The position numbers were made by a program, and so were the translations under genes. This document shows, piece after piece, positions 1 through 6,409 of a stretch of 6,686 nt of DNA. This stretch comes from an uncultured Pirellulaceae bacterium. GTDB lineage: Bacteria > Planctomycetota > Planctomycetia > Pirellulales > Pirellulaceae. The stretch covers positions 1 through 6,686 of the forward strand of contig CAMYKF010000056.1 of the NCBI GenBank assembly GCA_947258905.1, given 5' to 3'. Below the pieces are notes generated by a model that saw only the letters and a list, made by a program, of their open reading frames with translations, searched no databases and was not told where the DNA came from. Within the stretch, counting starts at the first letter, position 1. Each line of letters opens with the position of its first letter.

Positions 1-1101
1 ACTGAATTCTCGCAACAGGCGTTGCTGGTCTGGTTCGGATTTACTCCGTTCATCTCGTTGAGCTTTCGCATTATGTGGCGCTGGGTGATGGCCTACATGG
101 TCAGCCGTGGCTACTACACACGCAACTTTGCGGTGGTCGGTATCAATGACCTGTGGATGCACATGGTTCGCAACATCCATTCCTCCCCGGAACTCGGATT
201 GCGATTTCTCGGCTTTTATGATGACCGACCCGACGAGCGGACGGTGGAAATGCCGGACGACCTGGAAATCCGCCTGGGCCGCATCAGCGATCTGGTCAAG
301 CACGCTAAACGAAAACGGGTCAGTGTCGTATTCATCACCCTGCCCATGCGGGCCGAGGATCGAATTCGCCGCGTGATTTCCGATCTCTCCGATTCAACGG
401 TGTCGGTGTATATCGTGCCGGACCTGTTTGTGTTCCAGATGCTGCATAGTCGCTGGTCGGATGTCCAGGGATTGCCGGTCGTCAGTGTTTTCGAGAATCC
501 GTTCTATGGAGTCGATGGCATTCTCAAGCGTGTCTGTGACGTCGTTTTCGCGTCGGTGTCGCTGGTGTTGGCGGCCCTGCCCATGCTGCTGATCGGATTG
601 GCTGTCAAACTGACCACGCCGGGGCCCGTGCTGTTCCGGCAACGTCGCTATGGACTGGATGGTCAGGAAATCCGCGTATTGAAATTCCGCACGATGACGG
701 TTTGCGAAGACGGCGATCAGGTCCAGCAGGCGCAGCAAAACGACAACCGCGTGACGCCCATTGGCAGTTTCCTGCGTACCACATCCCTGGACGAATTGCC
801 CCAGCTGTTCAACGTGCTGGCGGGTTCAATGTCAATGATCGGTCCTCGTCCGCATGCCACCGCCCACAACGAGTTTTACCGCTCGCAAATCGAGGGCTAC
901 ATGTTGCGGCACAAGGTCAAGCCCGGCATTACCGGTTGGGCCCAGGTCAATGGCTGTCGCGGCGAGACCGAAACGGTGGACAAGATGGCCGACCGCGTCC
1001 ATTACGATCACCAGTACATCCGCGAATGGTCCCTGTGGCTGGATCTGAAAATTCTCTTGCGTACCGTCGCCGTGGTGTTCTCCAGGCAAAACGCGTATTA
1101 A
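1..1101 (+). CDS. Undecaprenyl-phosphate sugar phosphotransferase (WcaJ/exopolysaccharide initiating transferase), 5'-truncated
   Basis: The enzyme transfers a sugar 1-phosphate (typically glucose or galactose) from a UDP-sugar to undecaprenyl phosphate at the inner membrane, the first step of exopolysaccharide repeat-unit synthesis. The frame is open from base 1, so the gene begins outside the window; the TTG at 22 is not a convincing start. 366 residues are visible. Relatives are usually about 460-475 aa, so roughly 100 residues, mainly N-terminal membrane helices, are missing. Residues ~40-165 fit the Rossmann-like CoA_binding_3 domain (NFAVVGIND). A hydrophobic segment at ~177-204 precedes the bacterial sugar transferase domain. 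Motifs seen there are PGPVLFRQRRYG, LKFRTM, SLDELPQLFNVL (acidic pair at ~264-265), GPRPH and KPGITGWAQVNG, and the family-typical WSLWLDLKILLRT closes the protein at TAA 1099-1101. All core motifs are intact, so the enzyme should be active. Sugar specificity cannot be read from sequence. Confidence 0.95.
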   Translation, partial: TEFSQQALLVWFGFTPFISLSFRIMWRWVMAYMVSRGYYTRNFAVVGINDLWMHMVRNIHSSPELGLRFLGFYDDRPDERTVEMPDDLEIRLGRISDLVKHAKRKRVSVVFITLPMRAEDRIRRVISDLSDSTVSVYIVPDLFVFQMLHSRWSDVQGLPVVSVFENPFYGVDGILKRVCDVVFASVSLVLAALPMLLIGLAVKLTTPGPVLFRQRRYGLDGQEIRVLKFRTMTVCEDGDQVQQAQQNDNRVTPIGSFLRTTSLDELPQLFNVLAGSMSMIGPRPHATAHNEFYRSQIEGYMLRHKVKPGITGWAQVNGCRGETETVDKMADRVHYDHQYIREWSLWLDLKILLRTVAVVFSRQNAY

Positions 1102-1140
1102 AGTCTGCTGGTCGATTCGTCCGTTCGTAAACGAAGCAGG

Positions 1141-1196
1141 CGAACGAGGCCCTTCGTTCGCCGGGCAGATGGGCTGAGCGAAGGGCCTCGTTCAGC
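1141..1196. repeat. Strong inverted repeat, REP/BIME-like or terminator, after the sugar transferase gene
   Basis: GAACGAGGCCCTTCG at 1142-1156 is perfectly complemented at 1179-1193 (15 bp). With G-T pairs allowed the stem extends to 1142-1160/1175-1193 around a 14-base loop. Each arm can also fold alone: 1141-1147 pairs with 1154-1160 (CGAACGA/TCGTTCG), and 1173-1181 pairs with 1192-1196 and neighbouring bases (GCTGA/TCAGC core). Two small palindromes in head-to-head orientation resemble a dispersed extragenic palindromic pair. It starts 40 bp after the stop of the sugar transferase and could also end its transcript, but no T-run follows the stem. Confidence 0.6.
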
Positions 1197-1365
1197 TTCA
1201 AATAATGGCTTTCAAAGCCGTTGCCCAGGTGAATTCCCGGATCGACGGCTTCCAGAAAGCCTTCGTACATTTCTCCCGTTTTGGCAGTTCACGGATCGAT
1301 GCTCTAAAATGACGGTCGGTGGCCTGACCTCCCTCGGATCGAACATCACTTTACGGGCATTGCAA

Positions 1366-3003
1366 ATGAAATGGTTGATGGTCCTTGTTGCGCTGACCGG
1401 ACTGGCACAGCCCGAGCGACCGGCTCCGCTTGCCGATCAGCCACGCTGGATTGTTGTCGCCTCCCGTCAACTCGAGGACGCGCTGCTTCCGCTGTGTGAA
1501 CAACGCCGGCAACAAGGCTATGACGTTGTCGTCGTCAACATCGAGGACATCGGGGCCGAGGACATCGGGGCCGAGGGCGATCCGGCGCGGGCCGCGGCGC
1601 TACAAGCGCGCTTGCGCGAGCTGTTCGTCGAGTCACCTGGTCCGGATTTCGTTTTACTGGCCGGTGACATGTTCCGCGTCGATCCCGAGGATGAAGACTG
1701 GCCACGGGTGCCTGCGGCCGTCGGCACATCCGGTCGCATGGCGGGCCTGCCGACCGACCATGCCTACGGCTGCAGCGGGGATAACCGCGTTCCCGATGTG
1801 GCCGTCGGGCGATTTCCGGCCGGTAGCCGCCGGGAACTGCAGCTCATGGTCGACAAGACCCTGGCTTTTGAATCTCAATCAGGGACGACTGTCGATGCCC
1901 CCTGGCTGTGGAACAATCGCATCAACATGATCGTGGGACATCCCGGCGGATCCAGCCCGCTGGAGAAAAGCATGTCCGAGGCATTCGTTAACTCCGCCAT
2001 CAACGAAGCGTTCCAGCGTATCCACCCGCAGTGGCAAGTTGAATCGCTGGTGCACACCCGCGGTTCATCGTTTTACGTGAATCAGAACCAGTTGCATGAA
2101 ACGACACGCGGCTTGTTTAACGATACTCCCGAGCTGTTCACGATCTTTCTGGGTCATTCCAATGCCGCGGGATTTGCATCAACCAACGGCGTGTTTTTTG
2201 GACGGCACGATTGGCAAGACCTGGAAAGCAGACATCCGGCAGGCGTTCTGTTTTCCACCGGCTGTTTTGGATCGCAAATCCTGGGTTTGGGTGGTCAGGG
2301 TTATGCACAGGCCAGCCTGCGGGCCTCCTCGGGAACGGTGGCGGCCATCGGTGCCACGGGATTGAGCTACGCCGCAGCGGGCAAATGGGCCATCGACGGA
2401 TTTCTGCAGTGCGTCGAAGGCGACCAGCCACCTGCAGTACTCGCCGATTTCTGGCTGGCTTCCATCAACGGCATCGCCACATCGCCCATGACCGACGAAG
2501 TCTTTTTGGCACTCGACCAGGCAGATGGCAGTCGAGGAGCAACGTCCATGGCGGAACAACGTGACGAGCATCTGGAGATGTGGATCCTGCTGGGCGATCC
2601 TGCCTTGCGAATTCCCGTCCAGTTACCCGAGATCCCGTTGCGCGCAGATTGGCAAAACAATGCCGGCGACCAGGTCATGGAAATCTCATCGCCGACCAAT
2701 CCGGCATGGAATGAGGCCAGTGCGATACTGATCATCGAACGACCGCTTGAATCAAGTGCCGACAATCTGGAACGTGTTCGTCGCCGCAGGGAACTCCAGC
2801 AACTGGACATCGTGCAAGAGAACTGGCACAAGGCAAACGATTTCGAAATCGCGCGTGAAGAGACGTCGTTTACCGACAATGGCTTGCAGGCAACGATCTC
2901 TTTGCCCGCAGATTTACCTTATGACGAACTGATCGTGCGTGTCATCGCGCAGCCCCGGAACCAAACGATCACCGGCGTCGCCAGGGCGACGAAATCCGAT
3001 TGA
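1366..3003 (+). CDS. Secreted C25-family (gingipain-like) cysteine peptidase
   Basis: Peptidase family C25 enzymes are caspase-fold cysteine endopeptidases acting outside the cytoplasm. I choose ATG 1366 (545 aa) because it starts directly with a signal peptide (MKWLMVLVALTGLA, cleavage probably near Ala14). The frame also has an ATG at 1309, which would put 19 polar residues ahead of it; neither has a clear Shine-Dalgarno. The domain starts soon after the signal (PRWIVVASRQLEDALLPL), so the long pro-domain of true gingipains is absent. PDVAVGRFPAGS (143-154) is a family hallmark. The catalytic His is probably His264 (FLGHSN) and the nucleophile Cys300 (STGCFGSQ); the 36-residue spacing fits the family. 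GDPALRIP at ~410-417 ends the catalytic part, followed by a ~125-residue region that may be the Ig-like domain seen in gingipains. No C-terminal sorting domain or anchor is evident. A perfect 15-bp tandem duplication lies at 1543-1572. The gene follows a sugar transferase in the same direction, but a 264-bp repeat-bearing gap argues for separate transcription. Substrate unknown. Confidence 0.88.
   Translation: MKWLMVLVALTGLAQPERPAPLADQPRWIVVASRQLEDALLPLCEQRRQQGYDVVVVNIEDIGAEDIGAEGDPARAAALQARLRELFVESPGPDFVLLAGDMFRVDPEDEDWPRVPAAVGTSGRMAGLPTDHAYGCSGDNRVPDVAVGRFPAGSRRELQLMVDKTLAFESQSGTTVDAPWLWNNRINMIVGHPGGSSPLEKSMSEAFVNSAINEAFQRIHPQWQVESLVHTRGSSFYVNQNQLHETTRGLFNDTPELFTIFLGHSNAAGFASTNGVFFGRHDWQDLESRHPAGVLFSTGCFGSQILGLGGQGYAQASLRASSGTVAAIGATGLSYAAAGKWAIDGFLQCVEGDQPPAVLADFWLASINGIATSPMTDEVFLALDQADGSRGATSMAEQRDEHLEMWILLGDPALRIPVQLPEIPLRADWQNNAGDQVMEISSPTNPAWNEASAILIIERPLESSADNLERVRRRRELQQLDIVQENWHKANDFEIAREETSFTDNGLQATISLPADLPYDELIVRVIAQPRNQTITGVARATKSD
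1543..1572 (+). repeat. Perfect 15-bp tandem duplication inside the peptidase gene
   Basis: GAGGACATCGGGGCC occurs twice back to back (1543-1557 and 1558-1572), encoding EDIGA-EDIGA at residues 60-69 of the peptidase. The duplication keeps frame and lies near the N-terminal edge of the catalytic domain, after a predicted beta strand (YDVVVVNI). The identity at every base, including third positions, points to a recent slippage event. Confidence 0.9.
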
Positions 3004-3031
3004 CCGATCGCCAATCAGGTTGGCTGGTCGG
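3004..3031. terminator. Hairpin across the convergent gene junction (possible bidirectional terminator)
   Basis: Bases 3004-3015 pair with 3019-3031 to give a 12-bp stem (10 Watson-Crick, 2 G-T) with one bulged base (3025) and a 3-base loop. The hairpin begins right after the peptidase TGA (3001-3003), and its loop contains the stop codon of the opposing co-polymerase gene (3015-3017). It is well placed to end transcripts from both sides. No T-run follows on either strand, so intrinsic termination is uncertain. Confidence 0.45.
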
Positions 3032-4559
3032 GAGGATATGCCTGGGTTGACCGGATGTCGGGTATGACAAATGCGGGACCCGGACTGGTTGTAACGCCGC
3101 TGGCCGACCGCGCATCCGGTTTGGGACTAGGGGGCAAGTCGGGGAGGCGGGCTGGATTGGCTACCTCCGCTGGCCTGCCAGGCGGGCGGGGCGGGAACAG
3201 GTTGGGCGTGGGCGTCACCATCATGACAAGGCCCAGACCGATCAGCGATCCGGCGATAATCGCTCCCAGCAGCAGGGTTTTCTTCGAAGGCCCCAGGGGG
3301 CGCAGACCTGCCTGGGCTTCATCCAGCTTTGAAATAAAATCGACATTGGAAGCCGCGCGATAAATCGATTCGGCCTGGGAATATTCCCTGCGGGCGTCCA
3401 TCAGTTCCTGATCTCGCTGTTTCATTTCGCTGTCCAGCTGGCTGTATTCCACTCGCCAGTCGGCCAGTTCATCCATGGTTCCGCGAATCTCGGCCGATTG
3501 GTTCGTGAGCATGCGGACACGCTGTTCGGCCAGCTGTTGCTGGGAACGCAGACTGCTGAGGATATTGGGCAACTCGTGGTTGATTTGGGAACGGATTTCA
3601 TCGACGGCATTCCGGGCGGCCTGATACAGCGGATGGCGAGCTGAATAACGGCCTCCCAAATTGGAAACATTGACTTGGGCCTCAAACAACCGATTCTTCA
3701 TCTGCAGCAGCGCCGGTTGCGATTCCAGCAGTTCGCGAGGTGTGGCGATCAACTGGCTGGGCTCCACCGCCGCCGACTCGAGATGGTCGATCAGGTCGCT
3801 GACAACCGCATGGCTGGATCGAACACTACGCAGTTCGTTTTGAACCTCCTGCTGCAGCGACTGCAAACCGCCTCCTCCGGACATGGGTTCGTTAAGGCGT
3901 CTCAATTCGCCCAGATCGGCACCGACTCGTGCTTCCATACGTTGCAATCGTCCGGCGGCGCGCGCGTGGTTCTCGTAAGCCAGGTCGAGTGCCTGTTCGA
4001 TTTCCCGCATCATGCTTTCCGCCTTGCGCTGGCGGATATCGCGAATCTCCCGGGTCAATTCCTCGAACAGCACGGAAACCAGCTCCCTGGCCCGCGCAGC
4101 CGACGAAGACTTGACGCGCATTGAGACGACTTCGGTCTTGCCCAGTTCGGCACCACCGGGGGCGTGAAAGCTGATCGCCCCCTGCATCGATTCAATCGTT
4201 TCCGGCGAAGGCCATTGAGGTTTCGCCGTGCCGCGTGCCGGTCCCACAATTTGCAGGACACGCCGCAACAGGGCGGGCCGCCGCGCGACTTCCTGAATCG
4301 TCTCCTGCGCGGTCTTCATGGTATCCAGCGAATCAAATCGTCCCGGACCGACAAGGCGACCGATGAATTCCTCGCGGACCACAAAACTCTGGGTCGCATC
4401 CCACTTTTTGGGTCCCACAAATCCGACGAGCAATCCAATCAGCACGGCAGCCAACAAGGGCACTACCCACAGACCGGGCCGTTTCCGGGCCGTGTCGATC
4501 AGCGAGCGCAGGTAATCGGGCTCGGGATGCGGCGACGAAGGCTCTGGTTGCTGGGTCAT
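3015..4559 (-). CDS. Wzz/GumC-type polysaccharide co-polymerase (chain length determinant), no kinase domain
   Basis: Inner-membrane proteins of this family control chain length of Wzy-made polysaccharide and contact the outer-membrane exporter. I place the start at ATG 4559 (514 aa) because AAAGG lies 7 bases upstream (AAAGGTAGGTAC-ATG); an upstream TTG at 4625 has no such support. TM1 is at ~30-49 (VVPLLAAVLIGLLVGFVG), followed by a Wzz-like region (WDATQSFVVREEF). Two long helical, coiled-coil-prone stretches lie at ~175-230 and ~285-405, and between them is the GumC-like GRYSARHPLYQAA at ~304-316. The co-polymerase proline motif (LRPLGPSKK, ~419-427) leads into TM2 at ~428-448. Instead of a tyrosine kinase domain there is a 62-66-residue proline-rich tail with no Walker motif or Tyr cluster. 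The gene converges on the C25 peptidase gene with 11 bp between them. The sugar transferase nearby supports a role in exopolysaccharide assembly. Confidence 0.92.
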   Translation of the reverse strand: MTQQPEPSSPHPEPDYLRSLIDTARKRPGLWVVPLLAAVLIGLLVGFVGPKKWDATQSFVVREEFIGRLVGPGRFDSLDTMKTAQETIQEVARRPALLRRVLQIVGPARGTAKPQWPSPETIESMQGAISFHAPGGAELGKTEVVSMRVKSSSAARARELVSVLFEELTREIRDIRQRKAESMMREIEQALDLAYENHARAAGRLQRMEARVGADLGELRRLNEPMSGGGGLQSLQQEVQNELRSVRSSHAVVSDLIDHLESAAVEPSQLIATPRELLESQPALLQMKNRLFEAQVNVSNLGGRYSARHPLYQAARNAVDEIRSQINHELPNILSSLRSQQQLAEQRVRMLTNQSAEIRGTMDELADWRVEYSQLDSEMKQRDQELMDARREYSQAESIYRAASNVDFISKLDEAQAGLRPLGPSKKTLLLGAIIAGSLIGLGLVMMVTPTPNLFPPRPPGRPAEVANPARLPDLPPSPKPDARSASGVTTSPGPAFVIPDIRSTQAYPPDQPT

Positions 4560-4631
4560 GTACCTACCTTTGACAAATGGACCATCAGTGATCGGGTGCG
4601 TGTATTGCCACGGACGGTCGGACAAGTGTCC

Positions 4632-4660
4632 TTAATCGTTGTTCGATCCGGATCGGTCAA
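4632..4660 (-). promoter_or_regulatory. Candidate sigma70-type promoter for the co-polymerase gene, with palindrome in the spacer
   Basis: Read on the minus strand, TTGACC (4655-4660, 5 of 6 matches to the -35 consensus) is followed after 17 bases by GATTAA (4632-4637, 3 of 6 matches to the -10 consensus), about 70 bp before the ATG at 4559. A perfect 12-bp palindrome CGATCCGGATCG (4644-4655) fills most of the spacer and could be an operator. The -10 is weak, so this is only a candidate. Confidence 0.25.
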
Positions 4661-4693
4661 GAATTTGAGCGCGAACGGGCTTTTGAGACAGAA

Positions 4694-4864
4694 ATGACCG
4701 ACAGCACCAGCATCAACGGCAGGAACGGCAGTCACACCGCAACCGGCAAGATTGACCAGGCCAACCCAGAGTGCAGGCCAAGAAGCTCACCATGTGATGG
4801 CGGTTGGTACCCGCCCTTCTCCCCTCGGGGAAGAATCCCGGCGCGCCGGGAGAAGGCCGGATGA
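4694..4864 (+). CDS. Doubtful 56-codon reading frame, divergent from the co-polymerase gene
   Basis: ATG 4694 opens a 56-codon frame ending at TGA 4862-4864. It begins MTDSTSINGRNGSHTATGKI, which looks like ordinary hydrophilic protein sequence. From about residue 39 on the frame is encoded by the GC-rich palindromic repeat and becomes Arg/Pro-rich. I recognise no domain, signal or membrane segment and no clear ribosome binding site. It may be a small real gene whose 3' end was overwritten by repeat insertion, a remnant of a longer gene, or chance. Confidence 0.2.
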   Translation: MTDSTSINGRNGSHTATGKIDQANPECRPRSSPCDGGWYPPFSPRGRIPARREKAG

Positions 4865-4872
4865 GGGGGTGA
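4811..4872. repeat. GC-rich palindromic repeat (REP-like) downstream of the porin gene
   Basis: CCTTCTCCC (4815-4823) is perfectly complemented by GGGAGAAGG (4848-4856), and within this lie CCCC-TC-GGGG (4821-4830) and a perfect 14-bp palindrome CCCGGCGCGCCGGG (4837-4850). The flanking GGCCGGATGAGGGGGTGATGG completes the look of a dispersed intergenic repeat built on CCTTCTCCC/GGGAGAAGG, a kind seen scattered in many GC-rich genomes (from memory, not checked). It begins about 36 bp past the porin stop, read on the minus strand, so it may also act as that gene's terminator, though no T-run follows. Confidence 0.6.
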
Positions 4873-4907
4873 TGGATTCGATCGCACAGAAGCGCGGTTG
4901 AGATTAC

Positions 4908-6200
4908 TCAAAACCGGATTTGCAGCCCCGAGGCCAGCATCCAGGTTTCGCGCCGCTGCCCGTTTTGCGCGTTATCGACGGGGTTCTCGATCAATCCGCT
5001 GGCGTACAGGTCCAGCACATCGTTCAGGTGCCAGTAGATCTGGCCCAGTCCGCGCGTGGTGATCTGATCGTGGATCGGGTCACCAAGCGTATCGGAAGGC
5101 AGGAATTGACCGATGGAGATCATCCAGTCGAACCGGGGGCAGTTGCCAATCAAGTTTGCGTAGTAGCCCCAGCCGGTCAGCGGTTGCAAGATGCCTTTGT
5201 TCAACTGGCGATTGTAGATGCTGCGTCCCCAATCGATGTCGTCCAGCGCGATCCCGGGCCGACGCAATCCGTATTCGTCATAGATGACTTCGCTGGAAAA
5301 CATCAGCCGCTCGTTAATCCGCAGCATGAAATCCACACCGACATGGCTTTTGTATTCCTTTTGAATTTCCGATCCGATTCCGTCATGCCATTTCACACTG
5401 CCGCCAAAACTGGTGCGTGGCAGGTCCAGGCCGACCCGCGCCACAAGGGCCTTGGAACTGTTGGTATCCTTCCACGGTCCGCCGTTGGTCAGGGCCACGG
5501 CACAGCGCAGAGGACCGGGGTCCCAACGCAACTGGGCACCGGTCTCCCGAAACAAAATCGCTTCGCTACGGATAAATGGAACGTCCATGAACTGGTTTTG
5601 CGCTGACAAACCGTAGTAGCGGCCAAAAGGCGAGACGAACCGGCCGATCTCCACCGTCCAGTTTTCGTGCTGGCAAGCCACCGTCAATTGTGAAAGCTCC
5701 AGCGTTTCGATCTCGAAGTTATTGGCGAACGATTCACGCAGGGCAAAATCCGTCAGGATGTTTTGGTCAAATCGCTGATTGAGCAACAACTCGGTATAGA
5801 CGAGCCCTATTCCGTTTCCCCGTCGCAAACCGGCCGCGGCCCGCAAGACACCTGCGGCGCCAAAGGTGACTTCATTGCCCGTGAATTCAATCCGCTGGTC
5901 ATTCAGGTAGAAGCCCCGCGCGGCAAATCCGTATTCCACCCAACGCTCGCCATCACAATACCGTTGCAGTCGCTCGCAATAGCCTTCCTGATCGCCCCAT
6001 GCAAGACCGGGCGAGTTGAACTGGTGCACCCACCCGCCGGACTGCACGCTGTTGGTCCAGCAACCGGAGTCCGCCGCACAGGGAGCGCAAGGCTCGCACG
6101 GCGACTGGGCCTGCAGCGATGACACTGGTCCATACGCCAGCGCCCAGCCGATGAACACGGCGGTCAGGAGCAGGGCGAAATGGAACGATCTGGAAATCAT
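4908..6200 (-). CDS. Outer-membrane beta-barrel (porin-like) protein
   Basis: The protein is likely a channel or structural barrel in the outer membrane. ATG 6200 (430 aa) is chosen over a TTG two codons upstream. A signal peptide is clear: short basic start (MISRSFHF), hydrophobic core (ALLLTAVFIGWALA), probable cleavage near residue 31 (LQA). The mature N-terminus is Cys-rich (C35, C38, C41, C47; spacing CxxCxxC). The body shows alternating beta-strand patterns with Tyr/Trp girdles, such as WVEYGFAARGFYL, WTVEIGRFVSPFGRYYG, LMFSSEVIYDEYG and LDLYASGLIENP. The last strand ends in Phe (WMLASGLQIRF), the usual BAM recognition signal. GRFVSPFGRYYGL recalls strand motifs of phosphate-selective and alginate-type porins, but I cannot assign a substrate. 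It shares orientation with the co-polymerase gene but is separated by 348 bp including a strong palindrome, so it is probably a separate unit. Confidence 0.85.
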   Translation of the reverse strand: MISRSFHFALLLTAVFIGWALAYGPVSSLQAQSPCEPCAPCAADSGCWTNSVQSGGWVHQFNSPGLAWGDQEGYCERLQRYCDGERWVEYGFAARGFYLNDQRIEFTGNEVTFGAAGVLRAAAGLRRGNGIGLVYTELLLNQRFDQNILTDFALRESFANNFEIETLELSQLTVACQHENWTVEIGRFVSPFGRYYGLSAQNQFMDVPFIRSEAILFRETGAQLRWDPGPLRCAVALTNGGPWKDTNSSKALVARVGLDLPRTSFGGSVKWHDGIGSEIQKEYKSHVGVDFMLRINERLMFSSEVIYDEYGLRRPGIALDDIDWGRSIYNRQLNKGILQPLTGWGYYANLIGNCPRFDWMISIGQFLPSDTLGDPIHDQITTRGLGQIYWHLNDVLDLYASGLIENPVDNAQNGQRRETWMLASGLQIRF

Positions 6201-6409
6201 GCGCAAGTCGAGACAGAACGACAGACCGTAAACCGCTGGATGGGACGGGTCGTAGCGGTATGACGGATCGACGAAAGTTGAAGGTCTGCGAAACGGGAAA
6301 CGAAAAAGAAAACAATGCGGATTTTGTTAGCATCGTCGAACCGCCGAATCCCGCTTGATGCCTGCCAGCAAATTGAGAATAGTCTGGCTGATCGTTACTG
6401 CTTGACACG

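Noticed and set aside
1200..1206. AATAAT as a -10 element for the peptidase gene
   Set aside because: No matching -35 at 16-18 bp; the upstream bases belong to the inverted repeat.
4164..4697. Plus-strand frame of 177 codons opposite the co-polymerase gene
   Set aside because: It is antisense to a well-supported gene, with basic composition and no domain; a shadow of the GC-rich codon pattern.
4811..4872. CRISPR or transposon end
   Set aside because: Only one copy, no spacers, no transposase and no target-site duplication seen; a simple palindromic repeat explains it better.
4920..5606. Plus-strand frame of 228 codons opposite the porin gene
   Set aside because: Long antisense frame in a GC-rich gene; no recognisable motif, while the minus frame has a signal peptide and terminal Phe.
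5953..6408. Minus-strand frame of 151 codons starting GTG 6408 in the porin upstream region
   Set aside because: Most of it overlaps the porin gene in another frame, it is Arg/Pro-rich, and the beginning is merely the spacer in translation.
6201..6409. Possible promoter and terminator in the spacer before the porin gene, with a purine-rich run on the plus strand near 6290-6315
   Set aside because: No -35/-10 pair with good spacing and no stable hairpin next to the T-rich stretch could be found.
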